64,000 nucleotides of DNA from Aureobasidium sp. EXF-3400 (lineage: Eukaryota; Ascomycota; Dothideomycetes; Dothideales; Saccotheciaceae), in NCBI GenBank assembly GCA_024195585.1, contig SWBL01000024.1, positions 186,001-250,000 of the forward strand, read 5' to 3'. The notes under the pieces were generated by a model. The model made no database searches. It saw only the letters and a program-made list of their open reading frames with translations, and had not been told where the DNA came from. Shown piece by piece: positions 23,956-35,820 of this stretch. Positions within the stretch are counted from its first letter, which is position 1. Each line of letters starts with the position of its first letter. The position numbers and the translations under genes are program-made.

Positions 23956-24860
23956 ATGCCTGCCATTGTCGACCCTTCTGCGGCAGGTCCCATCACGCGA
24001 GAGACACTGTTCCAACTCATGGTTCTTGCTCGCGACACATCCTTTCTAGATGCCCAGATCCGCGCCATATGCGACACAATCACCCAGGAGAATGCCAACG
24101 ATTCTATCGAGCTATTGCGCCGCCTTCACGCCAGCCAGGAGACTTCCTTGGTCCTTGCTTCCGCCGAAGGCCCCGTGAAGTCAGCTGCCAATCCTCGAAG
24201 CAAGCCGCCATCTTGCCAGTCGTCTTGTGAGCCTGGCACCATCTTGTGCGCCGATACATTCTACAGGCTGTGCAAAGACGACCACGTCAAGTTGCAGCGC
24301 CTCGGAACGTTTTGCCCCGTCACTCTGAATTTTCGAAAGTGTCCTCACGGTCGCGCATGTCAGCTGAAGCACATCTGTTGGGTATGTTCAGCCAACCTTG
24401 ATGCTTGTTATATTGTCTGACAATCGCAAAGGACACACATTGCAGACGAGCAGCGTCTTGCAACTTCTCCCATGAAGTAACTCCAACATGTGACTCGGTC
24501 TTTGATGGAACTCGTTGTTCCAGAACCCGAAGACTGGTCAACGATAACAAGAAGAGAGCGTGTTCACGCAACCATGACCACAAAGTGCGCCTGTTCATGG
24601 GCGCCATGCGTGTTCCTCACCAGCTCGGTTTCTATGGCGTCGACAATGGCCACACCAGTTTCAGCACCACTCCCCCAAATGAGATTGGCGATGCCGTCGG
24701 AGCCTCTTGGACGGTGTCCGATGCGGAGGTTGACCACAGTGAGCTCAAAGAGCCTCTCACTGTCGCTGGAGTTGAGGAGAACGATATTTCTGAGGAAAGC
24801 CATCAGGACACTGCGATCGTTGGTGCGGGCTCTGGTAGCGACTTGATTTTGTTCACTTGA
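23956..24860 (+). CDS. Cysteine/histidine-rich CCCH-like zinc-finger protein (copy 1)
   Basis: Exons 23956-24381 and 24432-24860 (50-bp intron) give 284 aa. An N-terminal helical region of about 100 residues precedes a Cys/His-rich module: FCPVTLNFRKCPHGRACQLK, then HIC, HCRRAASCNFSHE, TCDSVFDGTRCSR, CSRNHDHK and a closing RVPHQLGFYGVDNGH. The spacing C-x8-C-x5-C-x5-C plus the later C..C..H sets resemble degenerate CCCH fingers, which usually bind RNA. The acidic C-terminal 90 residues are not conserved in copy 2. Copy 2 starts 304 bp downstream on the same strand. No named family fits with certainty. Confidence 0.75.
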
Positions 24861-25164
24861 TGCTTTCTCGCTCTATAAAACCACGGAGATTCAAGGTACA
24901 AGATCTCTTGACATGCTCCTGGCCAAGCACGTTCGGGCAATCGCATGTTTTCTTCAATGTTCATTCTTGGTAGACAACGCGTGTGATCACAAATGAACAA
25001 TCTCTGACTCTTGTCTCTACGCACCGACCGGCCCACTTACTTCCTCGTGTTTCCAAGATCTATCGCTATTCACACTCAATCAATTGACCGTTCATGACTT
25101 TGTTTTCTCCTCCGCTACCTCTTCCTTCTTTCCTGTGTTCAACTATCTCAATCAAACATCCAAC
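24861..25164. other. Spacer between tandem zinc-finger paralogues
   Basis: 304 bp; the 3' half is pyrimidine-rich (TCCTCCGCTACCTCTTCC) and probably serves as promoter/5' leader of copy 2. No coding sequence. Confidence 0.35.
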
Positions 25165-25594
25165 ATGGCACCCGTCCAGGCACCACATACTCAAGACCCT
25201 CTGGACACTCTTGACCACAAACGCCTGCCAGAGCTCCAACACCTCAGCACTTTCTGTCCCTTCAGTCTCAACTCCAAGCCCTGCCCTCACGGTACAAAGT
25301 GCGCGCTGAAGCGTCTCTGCTCTGTGCGCATGTCCCCTTTTCTCGTCACTCTCGTCCAAAACACTTACGGACTCACAGGTTCTCTGCGCTTTCCGCACCA
25401 AGCGCGAATACTGTGACGGTCACCATGATGTCGCTCCCATCTGCGATCAGTTCTTGACCGACAAGGGCTGCAAGTACCGCAAGGAGGGTGATCATCCTTG
25501 GCTTGCTAGAAGCCATGATGTTGAGCTCAGATGTTGCATGGATGTCATGCTCAAGCCTCATCGTCTTGGTCTCTATGGTGTGCAGCACTTTTAA
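25165..25594 (+). CDS. Cysteine/histidine-rich CCCH-like zinc-finger protein (copy 2)
   Basis: Exons 25165-25323 and 25379-25594 (55-bp intron, GTGCGC...ACAG) give 124 aa. It is a short paralogue of the preceding gene: LQHLSTFCPFSLNSKPCPHG matches LQRLGTFCPVTLNFRKCPHG, and KPHRLGLYGVQHF matches VPHQLGFYGVDNGH. Intron position is conserved between the copies, right after the first cysteine block, which supports tandem duplication. It lacks the N-terminal helical region and acidic tail of copy 1. Cys/His positions (CALKRLC, YCDGHHD, ICDQFLTDKGCKYRKEGDH) suggest zinc binding; function unknown. Confidence 0.75.
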
Positions 25595-25748
25595 TGGTGG
25601 GTCATGGGTAGGAGGAATGCTGGTGATGCTTTTTTCTGGGTAGAGTCTGCAAATTTGTGGCATTTGTGGCATTTGTGGTTTCTGGTGGTATTCTTCCCTC
25701 GCCCTCCGACCTCAAGACAATGTCTTTCTTCCCAACGTCGAGTTCAAC

Positions 25749-26769
25749 TCACTGGAGCAGCTTGGCCACGATCTCGTCAGCGGTCTCATCCTTCACCCCC
25801 AACAACTCCGCATCCGATTCTTCTCTTGACGAAGCAACTCTGCCTCTTCCCTGCCCAACGTCATACAAAGTAGCAACCGCCAATTCCAGCCTCCATAGCC
25901 CTGCCCCGGTCGCAAAATCGGCTTTGCCACTCTCAATCAATTCCCTACTTGTTGTTCTTGTGACCTCCCACTTCTCTCCAGTAATCTTCTCAAAGGCTTC
26001 TAACAGCTTGTTTTGACATGTCTGAATGCTTTGGACTTTGAGAAATCGGTTTGCTGTAGCCTCGGGGTTCTGCAGTGTTCCCACTACTGCTTGACCTATT
26101 CCTTCTAATGTTGTGCCGGTGAAACTTTCGCTTCCTTCGTCGTAGATGATTGCTTTGCGGTTTTGAACGTCAAACCCCATCATTGGGAATTTCTTCATTG
26201 CCTGATACTGACGGTCAGTATCTTTCTTCAATTTCTTCATAACCTTGTTTTGAAGACTTGTACTGACCCAGTCAATCGGATTTCCAGTCGACAACCCCGT
26301 CCATGTGAACCCCTCCACTTCTCTCGCCTTGCCGGCTGCATAATCCCATCCTTCACGTCTTGACGCGTGGATAGCCCCAAACTCCTCAAACCCTTTGGTT
26401 GTAGGTCCCCACCCAAAATCATCAATGATGAACCTCTTGACTCCGGCGGCGACAGCAGCGTCAACGAAGGTCTTTTGGAGTGCTATACCGCCGGGACCTA
26501 CGACACACACAACTGCATCTTGGTTTGTAAATGCTTTGGTGAGGGTTTCTGCGGTGTAGTCGATACGAAGGGTGCGGATGTTAGATGGGTGGATTGTTGT
26601 AGAAGATGACCGGGTTATTATTGTTACATTGAATTTTGCTGCGACAAGGGCGGCGGTGATCGGAGTACCGAAGTTGCCAGACGCCTGATTGTTCGGTCAG
26701 TCAGTAGGAGAAAGGAGGATGTAATTAATGACTTACACCTAGAACGGCGACGTTGCTAATGTCCGACAT
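25749..26769 (-). CDS. NmrA-like / isoflavone-reductase-type NAD(P)-binding protein
   Basis: Exons 26737-26769 and 25749-26684 (52-bp intron, GTAAGT...TCAG) give 322 aa. The start at 26769 places a Rossmann glycine motif across the junction, VAVLGASGNFGTPI, with NVTIITRSSS as the second strand that decides NADP preference. Further marks are VVCVVGPGGIALQ, AAVAAGVKRFIIDDFGWG and FTWTGLSTGNPIDW. Family members are either atypical-SDR reductases or redox-sensing regulators such as NmrA. The substrate is unknown. It is divergent from the class V aminotransferase-like gene. Confidence 0.85.
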
Positions 26770-27279
26770 GATTTTGATCAAGGCTCGAGTTGAAAGAGGT
26801 TCTTGAGCAATACAAAAAATTTGGGGTCCTGGATACCTATCAATCGTTTCGAGGGTGGGGCAGAAATCCTTCGCGCGTCTTTCACTGAGTCACGATTTTC
26901 GAGGTAGGCAGCAGCTTCTGCAAGAACATCATGCGTTGTATAGACAAAATCTTGTGTGTCCCGAATTTATGGATCTCAGCAGAACAATTTGGCTATCAGA
27001 TGTGATTTAGCAGCAACTCTTCTGACAAGTGGTATGCTCTGCCATTCAGGGTTCAAGCAATAAAGTTAAGTGTTTTGCGATTGTGGGGCTGCCACGTTCC
27101 CTGGGGAACAAGAAGCCTAAGTCTAGACCTTATCGTGCGGTGATCAGAAGCAGACTGCGGTGAACATCGGTTGGAAGTAGAGTTTGGTAATGGCATAGCA
27201 GTGCGATACATATCGTTCTTCCATCTCACATCAGGTCCCTCAAGCTCATTCATAAACAGTTGAGGCAAGATAGTCGTCG
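26770..27279. promoter_or_regulatory. Divergent intergenic region
   Basis: 510 bp between the opposite ATGs of the NmrA-like and aminotransferase-like genes. No gene or recognised motif. Confidence 0.35.
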
Positions 27280-28626
27280 ATGGACACTCAACCAATAGAA
27301 GCTTCTGGCACCCCTACGATCGAGTGCGGTCAAGAGGTGACGAAGCACTTTGCGTTTGACGAAGGATATATCAATCTCAATCATGGTCTGCATACATCTC
27401 TTTGTCATTGAGACTCGTGCTCATTGAATGGTGCAGGCTCATACGGAACACATCCAATCGAGGTCAGGTCAGTGCATCGCAAGTACCAAGAACGAGCAGA
27501 GGCAAGACCAGACACCTTTGTCCGATACGAGCTTCGCACTCGTCTTCTCAAGGAAGCAAGGAAAGCTATCGCAGACTATGTCCACGCTTCTCTAGAGACA
27601 TGTGTTCTAGTACCAAATGCAAGCACTGGCATAGATACAGTGTTACGCAATTTGACCTTCGAACCACAAGACGCGGTCATCTGTTTCTCAACAATCTATC
27701 CAGCTTTTATGAATACACTGGAGTATCTGAAGGAAAGGAATGAGTTCAGCATCTATCAGATCGAGCACGACCTTTGTCTCTCAGATGACGAGATCTGCAA
27801 TGACTTCGAGAGAATGCTGGGAAAGATCTCAGAAGACGGAAAGAAAGCCAAACTCGCTATCTTCGATACCATCACTTCGTTGCCGGCTGTCCGCATGCCT
27901 TACGAACGCCTGACTGCAATCTGTCGTTCACATGGCGTGTTGTCATGCATCGATGGCGCCCATGGAGTCGGTCAACTGCACCTCAATCTTTCCCAGCTTG
28001 ACCCAGACTTTTTCGTCAGCAACTGTCACAAATGGCTTTTCACGCCCCGAGGCTGCGCGGTCTTGTACGTGCCAGTACGATACCAGCATCTCATTCGCTC
28101 GACACTACCCACTGGTTTCAACTTCTTGAAGAGAGGGAAGGCGGCAAAGATCAACAATTTCGTAGCCAATTTCGCAGCTGTTGCTACTAGTGATGATACG
28201 CCATATCTCTGCATTCCTGCAGCATTGGAGTGGCGGAAGTGCATTACCTTTGCCGACAAGACTGGCGAAGAAGCAATCATCAGCTACAACAAAGAGCTTG
28301 CGCGAAAAGGTGGCCAACTAGTGGCAGACATGCTGGGTACAGAAGTCTTGGACAACGAAGGTCTGACACTTGGACAATGTGCCATGACAAACGTACGCCT
28401 TCCCATCAGTCCCGAAAAATGCTCAGAGAAACTGGCAGACTTGTTGAATATGATAATGAATCGGAAGTACAATATCGCTGTAAACATATACTACTACAAA
28501 CAGGCTCTATGGGTACGGCTCAGTGCTCAAATCTATCTCGAGCTACAGCATTTCGAGGCTGCTGGGGGAGCATTGAGAGAGATTCTTACGACGTATGCTG
28601 TAGACGACTCTAGGTTGATAACATGA
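27280..28626 (+). CDS. Class V aminotransferase-like PLP enzyme (isopenicillin-N-epimerase/cysteine-desulfurase type)
   Basis: Exons 27280-27385 and 27437-28626 give 431 aa. The 51-bp intron has an unusual GTCTGC donor but is required to join GYINLNHG to SYGTHPIEV, the conserved N-terminal motif of the isopenicillin-N-epimerase-like branch. The PLP site is visible: ASTGIDTVLRNL, CIDGAHGVGQLHLNL with the Asp and His that hold the cofactor ring, and FVSNCHKWLFTPRGCAVLYV with the Schiff-base Lys. Fungal members include LolT-like and other biosynthetic or desulfurase-type enzymes. The reaction cannot be assigned from sequence alone. No secondary-metabolite backbone gene is nearby. Confidence 0.85.
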
Positions 28627-29150
28627 TGATCATGTGTGAATTGAACTACCTCTTTCGAACAACTGGCGCCTTTTCCTTTGTGCGGTATAGAATCAATCAC
28701 ACAAGCATATGATAGTAACATTTTGTAATTATGCGATGATTTCTCGAAACAACCTATGATGCTTCACGTTTATATACAAGACTATTCGAGAAAAAGACAT
28801 TGTACGACAACCGAGGTATTCAGACTGGTCGTGTCAATCGATGTGATGCAATACTTCAAGGTCTCTTCGGTGCTTGGAACTCTGTACAAGAGTTCCAGTA
28901 ACGCTTGTTGCAACAGCTTGCGCGATCATGAGCCGAGCTCGAAAAGGTGATATGAGAAGCATCTGGTGCTGAGATACTGATTTGCTGACTGGGCTGGAAA
29001 TATTGGTCGCTTGCAGCAATAGAAATTGTCCCGCCATCTGCCGTTTGATAAGCTCAAACTTACAAAAATACTGCGATGGGAAGACTCACTAGTAATGACT
29101 TGTGCAATAGCTGGCAGACCTGGGTCTTATATGACATTTGAGTACATGTA
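28627..29150. other. Intergenic between convergent genes
   Basis: 524 bp, 3' of both neighbours. No gene recognised. Confidence 0.35.
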
Positions 29151-30451
29151 CTACATGTTAGACTTGCAGATGGGCTGCGTGTCGGGTCTGCTGTAGAAAA
29201 AACTGTAGCTGTACGTGTACTTCGCACCAATTCTATCGTCGTATGCGACAGTGTTGACTGCATACTTCTTATCCCAGTATGACGTGTACAAGGTACACAT
29301 CTGGCCTTGTTGGTAGGAACCAGTCTTGTTGGTCATGGTGAGAATGTACGTTCCAAATCCAGCACATTTAGAGGCTTTGCCAGTCGATGAAGGATGAGCG
29401 AGATTGTAGGCTGTCTGAGAGTCGCATGCGGCACTGCAAAGGTTTGGATCGAACGGCCCAGATTGGAACAGCTTGAATCCCATGTATGTCCATGTGTCTG
29501 CACAATCGCGTGCAGGTGCATTCATTGCAGAAGCCTTCAAAGACTGAGGAGCGTCCCAGCGAGCGACCGGACCACCGAGCTTGTAAGATGTGTAACCGTT
29601 CGATCCTGCAATACCCACCTGGAAACTCGATCTCCACTGGCCCTTGTTTGTCGCAGTTGACAGGTCAAGAGAAGAGCCCCAGAATGAGCAGCGAATGTTG
29701 GCGAAAGCGGTGGGGTTCGGGCAATTGGATCCAGGATCGAGGACAGGATCACGCTCGAAGAATATGTTGAAAGAGAGGCAGCCATTCATAGCATTGCACT
29801 TCGATGCACACCAGTTGACATCGTAGCCAGTCTTGCCGCCGTTGACGATAGCATAACCGAGATAGGCATATGCACTACTGGATCCACCTGCGTTGGTGAA
29901 CGCGTTGAAGTAGCCCGCAGGTGTTGGAGCAGAACTGGCAATTGATGCGATGGTCTGGTCGGCTACGAAAGCGCCAAAGTCGTCGACCTCAATATTGTAA
30001 AAGTTGGAAATGGTAGCCTGGGGAGCACATGCAACCCGGGCGCCGAGTCCTCGCTTTGAAGGAGCATCCAAAGTGGTCGTGCTAGCCGCTGCCTGTGCAT
30101 CCTCTCCAGCAGCATTCATAGGCACATCTGTGGCGGCGGGCTGTTGATTGTCAATCAGTTAGATATCATCAGACCCGGATGGAGGTTCAAGCCACTTACA
30201 AAGACACTGAAGGGACTCTCCGTTTGTTGAGCAGACGCAGCTTGGATTGCAGTCTCGCTGGTGTAGTAGATGATGTCTGAGTCGAGACCTGGTGTGATGG
30301 TGTAGACAGGAACCTCGACGTCCATGAGGTAGTCGATAGGAACAGCATCAGGAGTAGGCACCACATCATATGTGGTACCATCACCCGTTGTTGCATTTTG
30401 AGCAAGAGCGAGGCCCAGGAGGACTGGCACCAACTTCATGAGAGCGAACAT
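29151..30451 (-). CDS. Secreted cysteine-rich protein of unknown function (PAN/apple-like)
   Basis: Exons 30200-30451 and 29151-30140 (59-bp intron, GTAAGT...ACAG) give 413 aa. A signal peptide (MFALMKLVPVLLGLALAQ) is followed by a Thr/Pro-rich propeptide-like region ending near a dibasic SKRGLG. The mature part has two related cysteine modules: VNWCASKCNAMNGCLSFNIF with a following C..C, and CADTWTYMGFKLF..NLCSAACDSQTAYN, resembling PAN/apple-type folds. It closes with the Tyr-rich RIGAKYTYSYSFFYSRPD. Proteins of this build are common in filamentous ascomycetes as secreted proteins without known activity. A TATA box lies about 90 bp upstream. Confidence 0.75.
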
Positions 30452-30541
30452 TTTGGTGATAATTGAAAGGATAGTGTAAAGATGCTCAGAGCTTGTCAGA
30501 TTTGAGGTATGTGATGGTTCCAACTGAATGAGCTACGTGGT

Positions 30542-30548
30542 CTTTATA
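30542..30548 (-). promoter_or_regulatory. TATA box upstream of the secreted-protein gene
   Basis: TATAAAG on the minus strand about 90 bp before the ATG at 30451, a usual distance for a regulated fungal promoter. Confidence 0.45.
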
Positions 30549-30551
30549 TCT

Positions 30552-31865
30552 CTTAGCATTATGTCTTTTGCTTGAGTCTGCATGACTGTGCGTGACATTC
30601 TTCAGCTGCAAACAACTACTCATCAGATGATCTTGGTAGCTGAATGCGCTGCGAAAAAAGTCGATGGCTTGAGCAATGAACTGAACAATCCCAACGACAT
30701 GCAGCGTGATGGGCATGGGGCGATCAACGGTCATATTCAGCTATGTGAGGTTGAGGCCATCAACGGCGGAGTCGCCGTCAGGATGAAATGCTCAGCTCGG
30801 TCAGCTGCGAAACAAGACAACATACTACCAGGCTCAGGCATTCTTGTTTGGACATAAACGCGGAAGGAGGAAATGCTCGAAGCCTTTCGGGTTAATGATC
30901 AATTCACGCTCAGATATTAGTTGCCTTGGCGTGCAGCCGCTCTTTCATGTCCTGCCACCGGTAATGCGTCCTGACTTCCCCGACTTCTGGCCAGTCCTCG
31001 ATTCAGGTTGGCGTTGATATAACGAGCGTGGAGTGCACAATCTTAGAAGTAGTTGAGAATCATGCAGTGATTCCTACCGCGCGACATCGACGATCGTGCA
31101 GCGTAGCTTTGCGAGAAGGAAGGTTATGAGCATGCTCTTCTTTCCTTCTGAGACTTCATGCATCGTTGACGTTGGGCCACTATCTGACGCGGCTGAGGTG
31201 GATCAGGTAGCAGGTGTTTCAGTAAGCACCGTTGCTTGAAAAGTTCTTGCACCAAGATTGGCTGCAGTTCTAGCAATGGATGCGGATATCTAAATATCCA
31301 TGAACCAGGAACAATTCATTCGAGAGCGGCAAGGGCGGCTATCTCTGTTGCCAAGGTTTCTTGGCAGAAGGTCGTGAGCTCTGGGAGTCAGAACGGCGAT
31401 CCTGTCTGCTGGTACGCGGGACATGGCAAGAAGACGGTACGCAGCTGGTCAGATGAGAGGACATTGACCTCTCAGTTCGCTCTCGTATGGCCAGACCAAG
31501 CAGCGACACCATTAAAGACCCGAACCCGTAGCTTTGGCCAACTTGGCACAAAACGCGTTGACCCTCGTGCTTGGTGTCCATGGATGAGGCACGTGTAATC
31601 TGTTGATCCTGTCGAGCTACCTTGACCCGACCACGAAGCTTCGAAGAAAGTGCGAAAAGACAGACGATGCTTTGCAGAAGCATGTCTAAATCCGGGACAA
31701 TGGCGGACCGAGCTTTGTGGGTGCGTCTAGTCGGGAAGGCCTTTACCCGCTCACACCCAATAGTACTTTTGTGCCCAAACCAGGTTATATACTTTGTATC
31801 TTGGTGTTGTCGCAACAAAAGTCGCACACCTCAGCGTGACTTCTTCTTAGGCAGCTCTGGGTACA
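30552..31865. other. Long intergenic region left of the quinate cluster
   Basis: About 1.3 kb. Open frames of 90-160 codons on both strands (for example 31339-31827 minus, 31236-31598 plus) have no domain, start context or splice support. A TTATATAC element near 31783, about 80 bp upstream of the next ATG, may serve as its TATA box. Confidence 0.4.
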
Positions 31866-32813
31866 ATGGCTGGACTCATCGAGGAAGATCAGGTCGATGC
31901 GATGAAACTTCGATACTACCTACTTGGATTCAACATCAAAGGCTCCTTCTCCCCACTTTTACACAACACTGGTTTCAGGCTTTTGGGACTGCCCTACACG
32001 TATGACTTGTTCGAAGCCCCTCATGTGGACGAGTCTGTCGAGAAACTTCTACAAGATCCAAAGGTTGGCGGATTATCGGTCACGGCTCCACACAAGCTTG
32101 AGGTCGGCAGGTTCATGGACAAGATATCCGAGGAGGCAAGGACAATGGGTTCCGTCAATACGGTTGTAGCCATCAATTCATCTGACGGTAGTCAGAGGCG
32201 GCTATATGGTGACAATACGGATTGGCTTGGTATCACTCGCTGCATACAAGGCGGCAAGATCAACCTGGATGCGGCTGAGACGACAGCGGTAGTGTTGGGC
32301 GCTGGGGGAGCAGCCAGAGCAGCAACCTATGCATTCATCAAGCTGGGCGTTCGCAACATTGTTGTCGTCAATCGGACGTTGGACCGCGCGCAACAATTGG
32401 CAGCGAGCTTTTCAGACCACAAAATTGAGATAGTACATTCTCTTTCGGCTCTCGAAGAGCGCTCAAACAGCGGGTCGCTGAAGATCTCAGTCATCGTCGG
32501 ATGCCTTCCTGCGGATGTTCTCACCGAAGCTGATGTTCCAGACTGGCTTTTCCCGAATGTGAACAATGGCGTCCTGGTGGAGATGGCATATGGAAGGAGG
32601 ACTGCAATCACTGCCAAAGCACTGTCGGCTTGCAATTGGACTATCTTCGATGGCATTGACGTGCTACAACAGCAGGCCTTTGGGCAATTTGAAGCATGGA
32701 CGGGGAAACCTGCTCCCAAGATGGAGATGATGGATGCAGTAAACAAAGCTCTAGGACGAACACTCAACCCTGCATTCGCAGAGGGCAAAGACAAAGACTG
32801 CACAGGCTTCTAA
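31866..32813 (+). CDS. Shikimate/quinate dehydrogenase-like protein, stand-alone
   Basis: A single exon of 315 aa. It has the two-domain shikimate dehydrogenase layout: substrate domain with GFNIKGSFSPLLHNTGF, the catalytic Lys in LSVTAPHKLEV and the Asp in YGDNTDWLG, then the Rossmann motif AVVLGAGGAARAATYAFIKLG and NRTLDRAQQLA. The C-terminal lock helix reads LQQQAFGQFEAWTG. Family enzymes interconvert 3-dehydroshikimate/shikimate or quinate/3-dehydroquinate with NAD(P). It opens the quinate cluster and differs clearly from the quinate dehydrogenase at 39882, so a second specificity (shikimate) is a reasonable inference. Confidence 0.88.
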   Translation: MAGLIEEDQVDAMKLRYYLLGFNIKGSFSPLLHNTGFRLLGLPYTYDLFEAPHVDESVEKLLQDPKVGGLSVTAPHKLEVGRFMDKISEEARTMGSVNTVVAINSSDGSQRRLYGDNTDWLGITRCIQGGKINLDAAETTAVVLGAGGAARAATYAFIKLGVRNIVVVNRTLDRAQQLAASFSDHKIEIVHSLSALEERSNSGSLKISVIVGCLPADVLTEADVPDWLFPNVNNGVLVEMAYGRRTAITAKALSACNWTIFDGIDVLQQQAFGQFEAWTGKPAPKMEMMDAVNKALGRTLNPAFAEGKDKDCTGF

Positions 32814-33012
32814 AGAGCTATATCATAGATAGACTATAGATACGACTGCATATCGCAATGTCGAGATGACATTCCTCCACGATACCATACACTTGCACAT
32901 GTTCGTGAATCCATTACGTTTGAGGTTCCTTTGATCTTTGAAACAACACAAGCAAGACATAAATGTTTAACAGAGAGCCTTGGCATTTTTGATCGACGTG
33001 AGGTTGGTATAT

Positions 33013-34882
33013 CTACATCTTTCCAACTGTTTCATGATACACGACATCCTGCTTCGCAGCATCCAGTCCCGCTCCTTCTGCGTCGTGGCGGAACTCTTCC
33101 TCGCGAAGTCTGACTTCTTCGATGACTACCTTATTGGCCTTGCGAACGGGTTTGACCTCGAAGAGGCGATCCATAGCTTCCAAAGGAATACTCTTGGTTT
33201 CGGGTATCAAGAACCAGACAAAGACAATACTGGCCATCATCATACTAGCGAAGAAAAAATATACACCACAACCAGAAGGACCCATATTGAGGAACATCTG
33301 AGGCGTGAATCGTGAGATAATGAAGTTCCAAAACCAGTTGTTTGCGGCGGCCTGATTCATTGTCAGTAAGTGCTCTCCGGTTATGAAACGTTGTGACTTA
33401 CAGAAGCTTGTCCAAGGGATCGAGTGTTGGAATCGAACATCTCGGAATTGAGAACCCAAGGAGTTCCATTCCAAGATGGGCTGTAGAAGGTAGTCCACAG
33501 GTAGAAGAAGAACACGGCAGCGATGCCACCTGGACCGAGTTCGGTACCATTTCTCTTACCATCGGTGCCTAGAAGGTAGCCACCAATGATCCACATACAG
33601 ACCGAGCCACCAGCAGCACCAATCATGAGAAGCTTGCGACGACCCAGCTTGTCGATGAGGAACAGGATCCAGATAATTGTCATGACTGTCTTCACCACAC
33701 CAAACAGGCCAGTTGTGAAGAATGCAGTGTTGGTGCCTGTGATACCAATGGATTTGAACACGGTGGGCGAGTAGTAGTTGATGGCGTTGATACCGCTGCC
33801 GTTCTGCCACATGAATAGCATACCGCCGAGGAAGAACCTCCACTGAACGGCACGACTTTTGGCAACGGCACGGAATGGCGCTGTGAAGCCCATACCCATA
33901 GTGGATGCCTGATGGTCGAGCGCAGCATCGATGGAAGCAACTTCTTCCACAACGTATAGATCATTGCTCTCAAGCTTGCGAATCCAACAGAGGTTTTTTA
34001 AGCCTTCTTCTCTTCTTCCCTTTGAGTACAGCCAGCGAGGTGATTCTTTGAGCCAGAGACTTCCGATCAATAAAAGCCCACCTGGGATCAATTGCACAGC
34101 AAAGGGGATTTGCCACTGACGACGACTAGACGCCATTGTCTCGGTCAGGGCGTAGTTGATCCAGAAGCCCACGATACCGCCAATCTGCCAGCCCAGTTCA
34201 TAGATGCCGACCAAGCGACCTCGAACAGCGGGTGGCGAAATCTCAGAGATGTAGATCGGGACCTTTGTAAGCGTCAGCAGTTGCTCCTGTTGGTTGGTAT
34301 ATCTGCCATATGCTGGAAAGTGTCAAATTGTGCGAGGCTTCTTCTCAGAAGGAGAGACCATCCCCACGAACGGATGATAGTCTGCCTGTTGGAATATGAC
34401 TTGGGCAATTGTGGCATTTTCCAGCACACGAGGGGTCACGGAGACCTGAGACTTACGATCATGGAGGCTCCTCCAACACCCAGGCCAGCAAGTACTCTAC
34501 CAGCGTAGATAGGAGCCAAATCGCCGTCCTTGGCGGCTAACATGATGCCAGCGCCTACCATGAAGACTGTGACAAAGACCCACAAACTCTTCCTGCGGCC
34601 AAGGTAGTACGCAGAGGCGTAAGCGAGCAACGAACCAAAGAACGCGCCAGCTTGGTAAACAGTGACGATGTTTGCTTTGATAAGAGCCAGGTGCTCTGGC
34701 TTCATCCTCTTGAAACCGAATTCTTTGACAAAACTAGGAAGGGCGATGGTCGTCCCGATGAATGCAGAGTCGTAACCAATCATGCATGATGCAAAAGAGG
34801 CTACGGCCGCACAAGCATAGACTCGCCAATTGTAAACAGCAGACGGAGTCGGGCGATCCTCGACGAGTGTGAGGAGACCCAT
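33013..34882 (-). CDS. qutD: MFS sugar-transporter-family quinate permease
   Basis: Exons 34457-34882, 33402-34262 and 33013-33351 give 541 aa. The start MGLLTLVEDRPTPSAVYNWR fits the fungal quinate permease group (QutD / QA-Y). Twelve membrane segments are readable, with sugar-porter motifs GRRKSLWVF, RVLAGLGVGGASMIVPIYISE (across the first junction), ESPRWLYSKGRREE, QNGSGINAINYYSP, DKLGRRKLLMIG and PETKSIPLEAMDRLFE. It imports quinate by proton symport across the plasma membrane. It sits next to quinate pathway genes, which supports the substrate assignment over other sugars. Confidence 0.9.
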
Positions 34883-35820
34883 GTTGGTGACTATGCCTTG
34901 AAATGGATACCGGATGTAGTATCCCTGTGTTCCTGGATGCAGATGGAAGCAGAAGAAATAGATGCAGAGAACGGAGAAGGTGGTATGGTTGAGAAGAACG
35001 AAGGGAGACTGAGGGAAAGCTTTTATGGGACAATCTGCGGGGTCTGCGCAACGGGCCAACCCCATGGGGCAGCCCTCGGATCTGGACCCAGATGAACTCT
35101 AGAATCATGCATCGACTAGGATTGTTTGAATGCAGCGGCCTGAGCCTCCGATGCTTGGAGCCACGTTTGCTGAGGGAGCTGCGGGAGAATTTTTATCCCA
35201 GAGTAGACTTTCCGAAAAGGTTTGCTGGGACGAGCGCCACTGCGTGTAAATCGATTCCGAGAGTTGGTGACATTTTGACGTTCGGATAAGTTCTAGGGAA
35301 GGCAAATGACCTTTGCTGTATGTACAAGTAAAATGCATGTCTGCTTGGAGCTTGTTCTCTGACTACTTGGGAATACTCATTGCCGACGCTTATCCAATAC
35401 ACACCACCGGAGGCTGTCAGCCTGTGTTGCAAGTGTAAAGGCTTGAGGGCGCTAGATCTCACTTTCGGCCCTCTAGGTTTCCAATGAACAGAGCGACAGC
35501 AACAATTACAGATGCGAATGTGTTCACCGTGTCGCGTCAGATGTCTCGAAAGTCAGTCAGGAATTTGGCGTTCTGTCCGGCTACTCACCTGCCCAGTTGG
35601 ATCTGGCGTTTGTATTTCAAACTGTACATGATAGCATTAGGGTCAACTGGCAACAACTTCTCTTTAATCCAAGAGACATGTTGCAGTGCCTTTGTTCCAT
35701 GATTAACTCTATGATCACTCATATTCATCTTTGCCCAAGTTGCAGGCTGTCATATCATTTCGGTATCCTGAAGGTATGTGTTCACAACGTGCCTGGAGAA
35801 GTATTCCGTGAACAGCCTCC
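34883..35820. other. Intergenic region upstream of the permease
   Basis: Holds the permease promoter and possibly the lost 5' part of the dehydrogenase relic that follows. GGATAAG half-sites occur near 35284 and 35906; such halves resemble the known QA-1F operator halves, but no full palindrome is seen. Confidence 0.35.

Noticed and set aside
24330..24480. Classical CCCH tandem-finger (TTP-like) assignment for the paralogous pair
   Set aside because: Cys/His spacing does not match C-x8-C-x5-C-x3-H repeats, so only a CCCH-like label is given.
31339..31827. 162-codon open frame on the minus strand
   Set aside because: Composition is basic and irregular, no domain or splice-supported extension, and a competing plus-strand frame covers the same place.
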